Of a stretch of 64,000 nucleotides of DNA, positions 35,194-47,724 are shown piece after piece. The first letter of the stretch is position 1. Each line of letters begins with the position of its first letter. The notes under the pieces were generated by a model. The model did not search any database. It was not told the origin of the DNA and saw nothing but the letters and a program-made list of their open reading frames with translations. The stretch covers positions 372,001 to 436,000 of the forward strand of contig NW_019029013.1 of the NCBI RefSeq assembly GCF_002105155.1. The letters run 5' to 3'. This stretch comes from Lobosporangium transversale. Its lineage: Eukaryota > Mortierellomycota > Mortierellomycetes > Mortierellales > Mortierellaceae. Position numbers and translations under genes: made by a program.

Positions 35194-38100
35194 ACTCCAT
35201 ACCTCGTATTCCTTTAAGAACCTTCAACAGGCCATGCTATGATCAATTGATAGACTGACTGACTCAATGAATATTATGCTCATACGAATGTGCATGTGTT
35301 TTTGCCATGACTTAATTGTAGATCCTGAACTCAGTCATGCGATCGCTTGATTTAGCCAACAGAGTAAGTGTGATGTTTTTATTATAATCTTTCAGGGCAT
35401 TTTTCAACTTTGATATCATGCGCACATGAATGAGTTATGTTGTCCTGTCCACCTGGCCACCAGTCTGAAAAAAGGAGACAGGGGTAATGACAGCATCCAA
35501 CAACACAGGGGCAACACACATGGACACAGCACAAACTGAAGTGTAAAGGTTGTTCTACTTTAGTCATGATAATTATGACAATGATGTCGGTGTCATATCG
35601 GGCGCTGGTGTTGGTGCAGAGAGGGACAAGGGAATCCCTCTATTCCTTCACGCATGCACACACTATGCACACATACATAGACAAGCAACTCTCCTTCCTT
35701 CATACCTCTCCTTCCTGTACTTTTTTTTCTTCCCTTTCCCCTTTCTTTGCTTCATTTCGGCAATACAGCCATTCCGAAGCATAAGCAGAATCGTTGGTGC
35801 TTTTTCTATCATCCATTATCGTTTACTAGTTTATCATTTGATTGCGAAAGCTATAATAAGCGTGAAAGGATCGCCCATCTTCAACATTATACGAATCCAA
35901 CTTGCACAACTCCTTATTTAGCCCACCTCCACTTAATACTGCCCAAAAAATATAGCCAACTCTCCTCTTGTAATCAAAGACACCATTAGTCTTCGAAGTG
36001 TCATTCATTATCTTTCTTGGATGCCAACATGACCCCTCATCATTATTACAACGGCAGTAGCAGTAGCAGTAGCAACAACAGCAACAGCAGTAATAACAAC
36101 AACAGCCTCATCATCAACAAGCCCAGATATGAGAAAGCTGTTTTTTGCAACAACAACTCTGCGGAGTCTCTTCTAGAATATGATCATCAACAGCAACAAC
36201 AGCAACAGGCTGCGTCTATTGCAGAATTACTAAGAGAAAACCTTGCCCTTACTCAGAAAAACGTACTAGCACAGCAAGAAGTTAGCCAGGCCCAAAATAA
36301 TCAAGCCAGGCTCGAGAACCAGGTATATGAACTTGACCAAAAATTAGCAGAGAGTCGCAAGGAGATACAACGACTGCAACGAGCCAAGAAGGATAATGAC
36401 CGTCAACTGGATCAGAACAATGCAGCGTTTGAGAAGGAGCGCGCCATGTGGGCGCAGCGCGAGGCTGAACTGACACGGCGCCTTAAATTCGCAACACGTC
36501 CATTAATAGTTCAAGCACCAGCAAAAGGTATATATTTTAACTTTTTAATTAAAAAAAGCACAATAGCTTTAACCGCTGGCGGAATGCTTTAACGAACTGT
36601 ATTAATAATTTTCCTTTTTTTTTTTTTTTACGCAATGATATCATAGAGGAAGAAAGTAAAGACGGAAAAGAGCCATCTGATCTCCTACCGCCGCAGATTC
36701 AACAACAGATTACAGAAAACACAGCAGCTCAGGCAAGAGCTTTGAGAGCACAGGAAAAAATTGTAGCAGACCTTCGACAGCAAATCTTCGTGCTCAACCA
36801 GGAATTAATCGAACGCCAACATACGTCTAGCCTTCGAGAATCCGAGCTCCAGGCTCAGATTAGCCAAGCTCATGAATTGAATAAGAGCCTAATGGAGGAG
36901 AATGAAAGTTTCCAACTTCTTTTGCATGAAAAGTCTATGAATGGCGAGTTTATGCAGACAAGTATTATGAAGGTATGGAGAAAAGGGTCGGAAAGTGAAA
37001 TGACAAAAGCGCGGGAAAACTTTTTTTTTCCTATTGTTGCCCTGCTATGTGGTTAAAAATGAAATATTCAAGTTAGATGAAAGGAAAAAAGGACGTGTCG
37101 ACTCATTATGTATTTTATTTTAATTTCGTCCACTATCCTTTCTATTATGTGGAGTAGAGCACAGGGTATGATGATGATCATGGGACTTCATTATCTACGA
37201 GCAACAATGGCTCTCTCAACCTTGCAGATGAACTTGTCAAAGCAAATGAACTTGTTAAAGCAGAACGCCCTTACGAATCATTGGTCGCAGAACTCGAAAC
37301 TCTAAAGGATGAAAAGACAGCGCTTGTTTGTTACATTGCCAAGATCTTGACACGCATCATGGAAAAACCTGGATTCACATCGGTCCTTGCAGCGGATTAC
37401 AGCTCAAGTCAAAATACGCAAGCCGAACCATCTGCTACAGCCATTAAGGATAAGGATGAGACTATGAATTCTGATGGAAGCAACCTCAGCCCTGGACCCA
37501 GCAATGAAGCCAACAATGCAGATGGTCCTCAATCGCAAGAGAAGCTTACAAAACAAACTATTCCAAATCGCCCACGATCCCACTCGATCTTGCAATCTTT
37601 TTTTCCCCGATCAAAGCCAGCAGCAGCATCAGGATCTGTCTCCGGAAAGGGCTCCGACCGCAGCAGCTCCGATGACGATAGCTCAAGCGCGAGATCAGCA
37701 AGACTAGCGTCGTTTCAAGAAGGCCATGCAATCGAAGATTCACCTAGGGCTAGCCAGTCCTCTGCTGATTACCCAGTTGAACCTCCACCAGCACCCGAAT
37801 ACGAGCAGCTTACAACATTCCAAAATCCATACACTCGTCAGGAACTTCGCCGTCAGTCGTCTTTACATGTCACTTCGCGTGATCGTCAGCGTAGACAGAC
37901 GATTGGTGCCCCAAATGTATCCAACTCAAAGGGTGTCGGCCATGGGCGGTATGTGAGTGAGTATGGACGACCTGCTGTACCTCCATTACCGCCCATGCCT
38001 GAATCGATCCCAAGTGCCTCCAAGGAGAAGGAACGCGAAACGATAAAAACACCAGTGCTCTCGATTTCGACCTCGGAAACGAGCTCAATCAGTAGTCTCT

Positions 38101-38255
38101 CAACAGCTGTTGCTACGCCCGTAACCCCTGTTGTTCCCGAGGGGGGGATTTTTCGTGCTTTTAGGCGGATGAGCTTATTTGGAGCAAGTGCTCCAGGTGG
38201 GAATGTCAGTATAACATCTATTACTACTCAACCGATCGAAGATGTTCAAAAGTAG
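34956..38255 (+). CDS. Coiled-coil protein, possibly of the septation/cytoskeletal type
   Basis: Five exons: 34956-34997, 35322-35363, 35990-36527, 36647-36972 and 37158-38255, all joined in frame by GT-AG introns; 681 residues. The first two coding exons are only 42 bases each and the second intron is 626 bases. The N-terminus (MTFSTHDDHEEQDE, ILNSVMRSLDLANR) is followed by a Ser/Asn/Gln-rich linker, coiled coils (IAELLRENLALTQKN to about the end of exon 3, then ARALRAQEKIVADLRQQI in exon 4), and in exon 5 the segment LVAELETLKDEKTALVCYIAKILTRIMEKPGF, then a Ser/Pro-rich tail with PPLPPMPES. The TALVCYIAKIL block recalls fungal coiled-coil proteins annotated as up-regulated during septation or M-protein-repeat, but I cannot assign a family with confidence. 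The first two exons are supported only by phase and splice signals. Confidence 0.72.
35163..35192. repeat. A-run of 30 bases in intron 1
   Basis: Uninterrupted A-run inside the first intron of the coiled-coil gene. Confidence 0.9.
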
Positions 38256-40052
38256 GTCCCAAAGACTGTTGCCGAAGGGACTGTAGCAGAGACTGTTTAG
38301 GATTGTAATACCATTAAGAAAAAAAAGAAAGAAAAGAAAAATAAGTTTCTCTCGGTTTGTAATAAATAAATACCATTGTTCAATATCATCATAAGAATAC
38401 ATGTAATTTTTACCAAAGTCATTGATTAAAGGGATCATGCATGGAAGGAATGTATCATCCTCCACCAACGCCCAAACTTTAAACCAACGCACGGCCTTTT
38501 TTTTTTTTTTTTTTTTTTTTTTTGGTCAGCCACCAAATTCCACGTGGTTATTCAAAAAGGATGAATATTGACTTTATCTTTCACTATCCTGCTATTTCGC
38601 GGCGATCTTCACCACTATGCCTATTTTATTTGTCCTCCATATCATTAGTAGCCGATACCACCTAAAGCTACCTTAACAATCTTCGTCTAAGGAAACCTAG
38701 CATGTCTTGCTGCAGTAAGGCATCCGAACGGGACGATTTTCTAACGTCTACATGCAGATTCGCTAAGCAATCCCCTATCTCCTTTTAATGAGGTGATTAT
38801 ACAATGTTTTTTCTTTTCATATTGAGCCTCATAATCCATCGTAGACTGTCGTATGTATTGAAGACAAGGTCACACCACAAGATAACGTCTAATCTCGCTA
38901 TATGACACCTCCATCTAGTGGTCTTAGACCTGAATAGAAATGGCCAAAGAAATAAAACAAAGATATAATAGCAATAATAACGCTAGTGATGAGAGCGATC
39001 CTTAGATGAATAAATCAGAGGTATTGTATGTTTTGGTGATAAAAAAAAAGATGCCAAACTGTCTCGTACTGGTTGAGAGACACAAGGCTCTGGTTGATTT
39101 ATTATATATACTTCTTTACATGCTGCTTCCAAACTCAGAGCTGGCGCTTCCTTAGATTTACCCCCTGATAAACACCGAGTAGTAGTCGAGGTCTTGTGTC
39201 ATGGTCTCAGAACTGCTCCATATGCCTAGGCGCAGAGTCTATTCACATATCGTGTAAAACCCGTCATGAATGGCGTAGAGAAAGGTCAAGGGTCCACTAC
39301 TAAACATAAGATATAAGAGGTGCATCGCAGGTCTATGTCAAGCCAAAGTATTACAGCCTGTTTCCTGCAGCACTCACGAGCACGGATTGACACGTAAGAA
39401 ATCATCCGTCATCATATACATTGAACAAAGGAGCTCCGTCGACTCCAGTTCTCATTAATTACATGGCTCAAATGGAATCTATACCCCACTCTCAGTTTTT
39501 GTAGAAACAAAGCCCTGTGCATTAGCTCCTGACTGCTGTGACTAGTATGATACATTTATATATGAAGATATAGGTACAACAAGGGAAGGTGGAATCACAC
39601 TATCAAGATACAGATCAAAATGTCGATAGGAATACGGCTGGACATGTTTGCAATGAGCGACCAAAGTGCCCTATGCACTGTATCTTGAAGAATCTTAAAC
39701 TATTCACCCACTTCCGAAGAACGAGGTCCCAAGAGCTTTACAACCGAAAGGGAAAAAAAAAAAAAAAATGCAGCCTTGAGGACTCGGCTACCCACTCCAT
39801 TTACTCACTCACCCATTTACCCACTTACCCCGCGTTTTTTTGTCCCCGCAGAACTGCATTCAGTCTTTTAGCGCCATTTCCTTTTTTTTTTTTTTATGGA
39901 AGGAGTTGAGCACAAGGCCTCCCGTGCTCCATGGATTACGCAATTAAGTTCACCAATCGGAAGCAACTGTTTTGATGAATATTTCGAGTGTTGGCTGGAT
40001 ATACTCGAGCCTAAGCGAAGTAAATGACCTGAAGGCCACATAGTGCAACTCA

Positions 40053-40055
<3 letters not shown>

Positions 40056-40087
<32 letters not shown>
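40056..40087. repeat. A-run of 32 bases
   Basis: The longest single homopolymer found in the window; intergenic. Confidence 0.9.
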
Positions 40088-40091
<4 letters not shown>

Positions 40092-40270
40092 ATGGACCTT
40101 GATGGTACTAATGTCGCATGGCAAAAAAGACTGAGACACATGGATAGATGTCGTCAACTCGCGTTATCTTTTTACTGCGAGGATCATTACCAAATCTGGC
40201 CAAATCTGGCGCTTGGAAGGTTGTTTTATTGAGTCTTTGAGTGTCCATCTTTGTCATTTTTGTTATTAGG

Positions 40271-40300
<30 letters not shown>
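40271..40300. repeat. A-run of 30 bases
   Basis: Intergenic homopolymer 180 bases beyond the 32-base A-run, same orientation. Confidence 0.9.
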
Positions 40301-40301
<1 letters not shown>

Positions 40302-40795
40302 CGTACATGTTGTACATGAATATCACTTGGGCGCTTATTAAAAAAAATTCTCACACTATTCATTAGTCTACAAAAATGTTTGACTTCATATGATCCACTT
40401 TCTTTTCAACTACTTGTGGGGAAGGAGTTGGCTATTTTTCTAAACGGAATTGTGGGCCTGTTAATATGCTTTGGAGAACGAAGTAATTCTATTGCCTTTT
40501 AACTACTAGCGCCAGTATACATCTATTTTTTTTAATTTTCCGTTAAGTGATGAGGAATATACACTAAATGCGTCCTTGATGGCAAGTACTACTCTGAGGT
40601 ACTCGATGTGTAAGAAATTATGAACGCCATTAGTCTGACAACCTAACAACGACTGTCACCTGAATTTTATTTAAAAGCCGCCAGATGTTCAAAAACAATT
40701 TTTTTTTTCCTTTGTCTTGTCTCTGCGCCCATCTTTTCCTTTTTGCAAGATCAAGATCCTTTTTTTTTTCTTCTCCTCTTCCTCCCTTGCGCGTC

Positions 40796-42389
40796 ATGTC
40801 TCAAGTTCTCCCTACTTCACAGGATCAACACCAGGGGCAACAGCAACAGGGCTCAGGCCTCATGGGTTCCATCAAAACTGATCTCAAGGACAGAATGCGT
40901 TCCTTCAAATCTAATTTGCGATTGGGAGAGTTTAGTGGATCCCTTGGTGATCTGGGGACGCTCTTGCCTATCATGCTGTCGCTTTCACTCACGGGTCAGG
41001 TTGACCTCACTGCTAGTTTGATTTTTGGCGGTCTCTGGAACATTCTCACTGGCCTGACTTTCAGGATGCCCATGTGTGTCCAGCCTATGAAATGTAAACA
41101 TGACACTTTCCTGTTATCAGATGAAATTGAATTACATGGTGTCCTTTTTAATATTCTTTTTTTAATTTTATTTTTTTATTTTAGCGATTGCTGCAATTGC
41201 TCTTACGAACCACATGTCGATTGGATCGGTGATGAGTGCCGGTATGGGAGTGTCAGCAGTGGTCATGGTCCTTGGTTTGACCCGTACCATCCACTATGTT
41301 CAAAAGTATACCCCAATGTCGGTCATCCGCGGTATTCAGCTCGGTACTGCCATCTCATTTGGAACCAAGGCTGCAGATCTAGTCAAGCAGGCCAAGAGCT
41401 TTGGAGGGGAGAGTTGGACCTGGGATAATAACTATGAATGGGCTGTCTTTGCCTTTATTATTGTTTTCATCTTTTATTACCGATCCAAACGTATCCCGAC
41501 TGCAATGATCCTCTTCACTATTGGGCTGATCATCGCATTCATTAAATTATACACCAACCCTCCTCCCGAAGCTGTTTACCCCAAGATTGGCGTTTACACT
41601 GTTCGTGTAACAGTCCCAACTTGGGAGGAATTCAAACATGGTTTTGTCTCTGCATCTCTTGGTCAGATTCCATTGACCTCTTTAAACTCCGTGATTGCAT
41701 TAGCAGCCTTAGCTAAGGATCTGTTCCCTGAACGCCCTACGGGCACACCTACGATTGCAGTTTCTGTAGGGATGATGAACTTGGTTGGATGCTTCTTTGG
41801 ATCAATTCCTTTTTGTCATGGATCAGGTGGCCTTGCTGCGCAATATCGATTTGGAGCCCGCACGGAGGTTTCGATCATCATCCTTGGACTACTCAAAATC
41901 TTCTTTGGATTGTTTTTTGGCTCGTCGCTCTCGGGATTGATTGCGAGTTATCCTAGTGCCATCTTGGGAGTGATGTTGTTTGTCAGCGGTATCGAATTGG
42001 GTGCTGTCGCTCGAACGGTCAACGATGGTATCTACGATGACCGGAAGCGCCATGCCAACTTTATTGTTATGATTACGACTGCAAGCATGTTGGTAGGCTT
42101 TAAGAATGATGGTATTGGTTTCTTGGGAGGTTTGGTCGCAGCAGTTTGCTTTTACATTGGTTCAAAGTACATGGGTCGTATGGATGATGAGGATATCCAG
42201 ACCTTAACAGAAGCGCAGGGTCAGGGACAAGGTCAGGAACAAGGTCAGGAACAGCACCCAATTGGGGGACAACTGCAGCAGCAGCAACAGCAAGGCGAGG
42301 ATCCCTCGACTAGTAAGGCTTCTGTGAGTGGAAAAGCAAAGGACGCTGCACAGGAAGAGCCACAAGTGAACAAGACCATCAATGTCTAA
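40796..42389 (+). CDS. Molybdate transporter, MOT1 family (SulP-like)
   Basis: Exons 40796-41093 and 41185-42389; 500 residues. The splice restores the conserved MCVQPMKSIAAIAL block. Family features: GEFSGSLGDLGTLLPIMLSL in the first membrane region, RMPMCVQPMK, SVIRGIQLG, GQIPLTSLNSVIAL and the SIPFCHGSGGLAAQYRFGART stretch, which together define MOT1-type high-affinity molybdate carriers; about ten membrane spans are visible. The C-terminal tail is Gln/Gly-rich (QGQGQEQ repeats) and hydrophilic. It would bring molybdate in for molybdenum cofactor enzymes such as nitrate reductase; whether it sits in the plasma membrane or vacuole cannot be told. An ATG at 40685 is also open in frame, but lies in a T-rich leader and gives a non-conserved extension. 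Confidence 0.9.
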
Positions 42390-42506
42390 CCATGAGAAGA
42401 TAAAAAAGGAAGGCATTCTAGCTCCATGTAATATATAGTTGATCTCCAAGTAATAAATAATAAAAAAAAAAAAAAAAAAATCACCAGTCACTGTTGTTCC
42501 TTGTCA

Positions 42507-42530
42507 AAAAAAAAAAAAAAAAAAAAAAAA
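42507..42530. repeat. A-run of about 24 bases between MOT1 and the next gene
   Basis: Second of two A-runs (the first near 42463-42480) in the 197-base spacer that separates the MOT1 stop from the next start codon. Confidence 0.85.
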
Positions 42531-42586
42531 GTTGTCTTCAACTTTCTCATCTCTTGTTCAAAACCACATTGCTTAGCATAGTAGAC

Positions 42587-44141
42587 ATGGAGGTAAAAAC
42601 AATGCTTCCATTGACTCGTTACGGATACCTTCATATTACTATCCTCTTTACTTTTCGCAATTTGTCTTGTTACTATTACTATTATTATTACTATTATAAT
42701 TATACTGTTATTGTTATTATTTTTTATTCAGGAGCAATTTATCATTTTCAAACCAAGACTAAAGTGAATATTGCGACAATTTTAATTGACTTTTTATTCT
42801 CAATTGAAAAAACTGTATCGTTTTTTTTTTTTTGTTAGGACAAAGATATTCAATTGAATCGGCCTAAACAGCTGAGCAGTGGTCAGATGGCATCCTTGGT
42901 CTCCTTATGGCGTCTTTCTCACTATAAGCAAGCACCATGGAGCTCTTGGAGTATCCTCTTTAGCCCACCCCGCGTTCGTCGATCTAGACCTCGTATACTT
43001 GAGTAAGTTGAAAAAAATAAAAATAAAAATAAAAATAAAATAAAAAATAGAAATAAAAAAAATAAGATAATTTAAATCCATTGCAATCTATTTCATTTTT
43101 TTATTTTTTTATGGTGTCAATTGACTTTTTGTTATACTGCTTTTGTTGAACGTATTGCTAATCAAAACTAGGCTGGATTCAGAATTTTACGATGAAATTA
43201 TGGGACAACGGGAGGAAATACTTAAGCAGAAACAACTTCAACGACACCAGATCTGGAAACATGTTCAGGATCGTGTAGCGGAGCAAAACCGCATCTTGGA
43301 AGAGGAGAAGGCTCAAGAAAAACAACAGCCACAACAACCAGGGCAACAGCAACAACAACAGGGAGCACAGAAAAAGAAAGGGAAGAATAAACAGCCCAGA
43401 AATGACCCATTGACCACAGCATCTATAACAGCTATGGAGATTGACCCGTCTCTGCTTTCACCCACTTCGTCTTCTTCGACTGTAACATCTGGCTCTGGCT
43501 CGCCGGATTCGTCACCAAAGCGGTCTATTCGATGGGGACTTCATAATAACATGATTAAGAGTAAAGTCAAAGATGATGTTTGCACATTATTGCTTTGTCT
43601 AAGGTTTATGGAGAAAAAAAAAAAAAAAAAAAGTCGCTATGGTTCTGAATACTGATTCTTTTTGTTTTATTTATAATGAATAGAATTTGACAAAACCAGA
43701 CCGATCACATTGGTAGCGATCCCTGCACTAGATAAACGTCCCGTCAAGAGCGCACTTAAAGTCAGGACAGAACATACTATCCAAAAGACAACGATAACCT
43801 ATCAACCATCCAAGGCAAAGGATACAAAGGGTACAAAGGATACAAAGAACGCAAAGGGCATTACAGTCTCACAATCTACCAATACTAGTACTGCCGCTAC
43901 TACTTCTGCTGATGCCACTATCACTACCACCACAACCACTACTACTACTACAGCCACAACCACAGTAGCAACCACTACTTTACCTTCAACAACTGCTGTC
44001 AAGGATCCAGTTACGACTACAACGACACCAACCATGTTTGCCACTACTACTGCTACTATGACGAAGACCGGAGTCAATAATACCAATAGCAAACCTCTCA
44101 ATGGATATCCACCACGCAAACGCGCTGTTGACTTCTTTTGA
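42587..44141 (+). CDS. Protein with RRP1/NNP-1-type C-terminal tail, no Nop52 domain seen
   Basis: Exons 42587-42592 (only ATG GAG), 42839-43002, 43172-43560 and 43684-44141; 338 residues, phases consistent. Residues 3-56 are Trp/Arg-rich, 57-95 form a charged helix (ILELDSEFYDEIMGQREEILKQKQL-type sequence), followed by a Gln/Lys linker. The conserved block is KRSIRWGLHNNMIKKFDKTRPITLV, then RPVKSALKV, a Thr-rich stretch, and the terminal RKRAVDFF. This set parallels the C-terminus of animal RRP1/RRP1B (KVTFGLNRNM..EF, PLHGVLK, ..DFF), a nucleolar 60S assembly factor. RSIRW (174-178) fits the RVxF docking consensus for protein phosphatase 1, as KVTF does in RRP1B. The large Nop52 domain expected upstream is absent. 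The 6-base first exon is inferred from a GT donor right after ATG GAG; a start elsewhere is possible. Confidence 0.68.
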
Positions 44142-44200
44142 AATATATATTTATTCTTTTTCTTTCTTTCTTTATTACTTTATTCATTCCTTTCTTTTTT

Positions 44201-44232
44201 TTATTTTATTTTATTTTATTTTATTTTTTTTT
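44201..44232. repeat. (TTTTA)n microsatellite
   Basis: About five units of TTTTA followed by a T-run, just 3' of the RRP1-tail gene. Confidence 0.85.
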
Positions 44233-44531
44233 TGTACTTGGAAGTAGAGGAAAACAAATAAATGCATACAGCTCTGATGACTAGAGTAAAAGAAGCTTTT
44301 ACTTTTTAAATTTTGGCCAGATGCGGATCAAATTTTTTTTATTTTATTATTTTTTTTTTTAAAAAAAAGAAAAAAGAAAAAAAAAAAAAAATTAAAGAGA
44401 GTAAGATTGACGATCTTAATCCTTCATGTAAGGAAGGGGAGAAGGAGATATAAAAAGAAGATAATGTGGGCAAAAAGTTAGTGAAAAGCATGAAGAATCA
44501 CGTGTCATAGCACTATATATATACATTTGTT

Positions 44532-44585
44532 GTTGCTAGTGTTGCTAATGTTGCTAATGTTGCTGATGTTGCTGATGTTGCTGAT
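44532..44585. repeat. 9-bp tandem repeat, six copies
   Basis: Six head-to-tail copies of GTTGCT followed by AGT, AAT or GAT. The last three copies are identical, as in a recently expanding minisatellite. It is open in one frame but not part of any gene. Confidence 0.9.
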
Positions 44586-44652
44586 ATTGTTGTTTTGGCT
44601 GTTGTTGATATTTAGTCCTGTTGAGCGTTTGTTTGCTCTCTCTGTTTATCTA

Positions 44653-44744
44653 AACTAACTGCACATCATCCTGAGCGGAAACAGAAGCAGAAACAGAATA
44701 ACTAACTGCATATCACAATGAGCGAAAACAGAAGCAGAAACGAG
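44653..44744. repeat. 47-bp imperfect tandem duplication
   Basis: Two adjacent copies beginning AACTAACTGCA at 44653 and 44700, sharing GAGCG and AAACAGAAGCAGAAAC at the same offsets. Most positions agree. Confidence 0.85.
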
Positions 44745-45070
44745 AACAAGAGGAAAGGTGAGAAAGGATATTATATAATTGCGAATATTTTTGCCCTTGT
44801 TCTTTGCCACAAATCTCGTTTTTTCGATGCGCTTTTGTAGTTTTGGGCCACAAAAACTCTCCTTCTCTTAAAAGTCTGCGGAGGTTGAGTTGTTCTAACA
44901 ATACTAAAGAGGCTCTCTGGTCTGTACTGTTTCTAGACTAAGCTAATGATAATGAGTTGTCCTTTATAAAGGATCTAGATGTCTAAATGTTTATAGTGAA
45001 GTCCTGTTATAAACCATATTGCAAGAAACAAAAAAAAAACTTTACAGTGTAGGAAAAAGAGCCTTGCTTA

Positions 45071-45102
45071 CATACATGTATATATATATATATATACATT
45101 TG
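45071..45102. repeat. TA-rich palindrome
   Basis: ACATGTATATA...TATATACAT forms a nearly perfect inverted repeat; a similar TATATACATGTATATAT element occurs about 195 bases further on, near 45271-45290. Confidence 0.7.
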
Positions 45103-45527
45103 CATAATAAAAAGGATAAACGTAAAAAAGAAAGAGCTCTTTTTCGTGGATTTTGACTTTTTTATCTTTTTTTATTTTGTTCCGCCTCCTTAAATAGGGG
45201 CCTTCTATTATTGATAATGTTTATAATATACATATTGCAAGAGGGGAAATAACCTTCTACCAGACAATTTATATATATATACATGTATATATTATCACGA
45301 ACGAGCCTTTTTTTTTTCCTGCGCTTAACTCTTCTCTTTAAACCACTGCACTCGGATCTTTGTCTGTGGGTTTTCTTTTTTTACGTGAGAGATGTTTTTT
45401 GTGTTTACAAATCGCTTGAAACATTTGTTACTTTCCTGGCGCCTCTTGCTTATTTAAAAAAAAAAAAATAAAAAATATGAGCACAATGGGGCCTCCGCAT
45501 ACATACTCCTACGTACTCTACTTAAGC

Positions 45528-45554
45528 TTTTTTTTTTTTTTTTTTTTTTTTTTT
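45528..45554. repeat. T-run of 27 bases
   Basis: Intergenic homopolymer in the gene-poor region. Confidence 0.9.
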
Positions 45555-45943
45555 CCCTTGTTACACACTAATGTCCAGCTAGGTTAGCAGAGGCATGTCC
45601 GTCAAGCTTGGCTAACTGAGATGTGCCGGGCTATTATTTGTATATACACACTTTAATTAATGTCTGCATCTCATAGACATAGCAGTCCATAATGAAAACA
45701 ATGGAAAGGTTAGAGTTGCACAAACAAAAACATTCATAAGGAGCATGGCATGGTTGGCAGAGGTACATGAACATGCCGAAAACATTTAGAATAGAGTCTT
45801 TGTGTGACATGAAAAAAAGACCCTTCACAAAAAAAAAAGAAGTGTTTGGAAAATACTAGAAGTTCATCTTTTAGGTCCAACCCCCGCTTTGTCCTTCAAG
45901 CTTGTCCCCTTGAAATGACTATAATATCCTAGATGAGAGATTG

Positions 45944-45985
<42 letters not shown>

Positions 45986-47682
45986 TAGGGTAAGCATCTA
46001 TATTAGGGTAAAGAGAAAGGGAGATGGAAGGACGATTTATCAACAGGATCCTATCCAAGGAACCAAGAAAGTAAGAGTGTCAAGAGAGTTAAGAGCTTAG
46101 AAGGAGCCGAGCATAAAAAGTAAAGAAAAGAGAGAGCTGGCGCCAAATAGTCCGTTCGCCTTTTTTTTTTTATTTTATTTTATTTTTTTATTTTTTACTT
46201 TCTCCTGAAAATAGAATATGCTGAATGGAGCCGAAATAAAGTCTATAAAGTAAAGATAGAATTTTTTTTAGATCACCAGCCAGGTTGATGCAGCGAAATA
46301 GCTCGAACAGAGGTCTGCTCAGAGAAACAGAGCCATATCGGCTTCTCTATCTCTCTCGATCTCTCGCTTTGTTCGCTCTTTCATGCAATACACGAGCAAA
46401 AAAAGACGCACGATTGGTTTCTTACTGACTTGCTAGTAACCTTTAAGGCACCATCTTTCATTGTTCTCTGTAGATATACTCTATACATACATACACATGA
46501 TGTTCATTTTTGTAAATAAACGTAATCACAAGCTTTAGGCTTTTCAAAGAGATTTGAGCTAACAGTACTTTCAATCAAGGATAATCTAGGGAATAGAGAC
46601 GAGTCAAAGCCAAAAAAAACCTTGGGAATGTTGAATCTTCATCGGTTTCAAATGAATGCTCTCTCCTTTTTTTCCTCTTTCTTTCTTTCTTTCATTCCAT
46701 TGCTCAATGATTAGTTGGACTTTATAGACTCTATGTCTGTGCAGAAGAAACAAGTTGGTGTATAGTCAATGCCAGGTTTGTCGTTGAGCACTTTCTTTCT
46801 TTACTGTTACTGATAGAGCCACACATAAATAAGGGCCTGCATATAAATATATTTATCTTTTGTCTTGAATTAAAGCTACCAAGGTCTTGATGAGCAACCT
46901 TGCAGAGAGAGAGAGAGAAATTCCTTTGTTCTTTACGCTTGCTCGCAAAATGCTCCTTTTTTTTTTTTTTTTTTTTTTTTTCTACGCGCCAAAAATATGA
47001 CATGTACTGAAAAAACCAATGGGACAGTTGACGACATCAACTTGGCTGGTTGGCTGTTTTGGATTTTAACTGTAGCCGCCGTTAATCAATTTTTTTTTTT
47101 TTTTTTTTTTTGCTCTGTTGCATACATGAATTATTTCATGCAAGATAAAGAAACGAAACACGATAATAATAACAACAATAACCGCGAATAATAAAGCATC
47201 CTGATAATTTATTCTTTTCAGAAGATAAGGAAGGCTCAAGCCTGGATGAAGTAAAAAAGAGAGAAAGAAGACAAAGAGAGAGCGAGAATGTATAAAAGAG
47301 AGAACGGGGACGGAGCAATACTCAGACAAAAAGAATAAGAGATAAAAAAGAACGGAGTGGACAGACTACGGGAGATCAACTCTTTTTGAGTTCATGTGCG
47401 ACCATTCAAGCGAATGGACGACTAAGCTTACAATAATAAAGTTCTGATCGTGGCATGTCTGTGTGCTATTGTGAAGATGATCAGGGTTAATACAAATACG
47501 GATACAATCTCAAAAGTACACGATATAGGTTTCTAACACCCATTATAGTTCCCCTCCTTTTGTTTCAAAAGCATCCTTCGGATAAAGGAAAACCAGCAAT
47601 ATCTCCATGGGACCACTCGCTACAGATATATATATATATATAAGTATTTATATATTCTTACATACTATATAAATATATATAT

Positions 47683-47724
47683 ACAATACTTCCATTTAAT
47701 AACACAATACTTCCATTTAATAAC
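47683..47724. repeat. Perfect 21-bp tandem duplication
   Basis: Two exact adjacent copies of a 21-base unit beginning ACAATACTTCC and ending TTTAATAAC, next to TA microsatellites at 47620-47682. Confidence 0.95.

Larger units (their letters stand above)
38256..40795. other. Gene-poor region with long homopolymers
   Basis: About 2.5 kb without a credible coding region. Holds a T-run at 38497-38523, A-runs at 40056-40087 and 40271-40300, a tandem duplication of CCAAATCTGG at 40190-40209, and the MOT1 promoter with pyrimidine-rich leader at 40700-40790. I searched by eye for tRNA boxes, 5S, U6 and other snRNA cores and saw none. Confidence 0.5.

Noticed and set aside
36017-36031. Start of the coiled-coil gene at 36017
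   Set aside because: The codon there is TTG; upstream exons joined by canonical splice sites in phase give a proper ATG start at 34956.
44532-44744. CRISPR-like array
   Set aside because: The units are directly adjacent tandem repeats without spacers.
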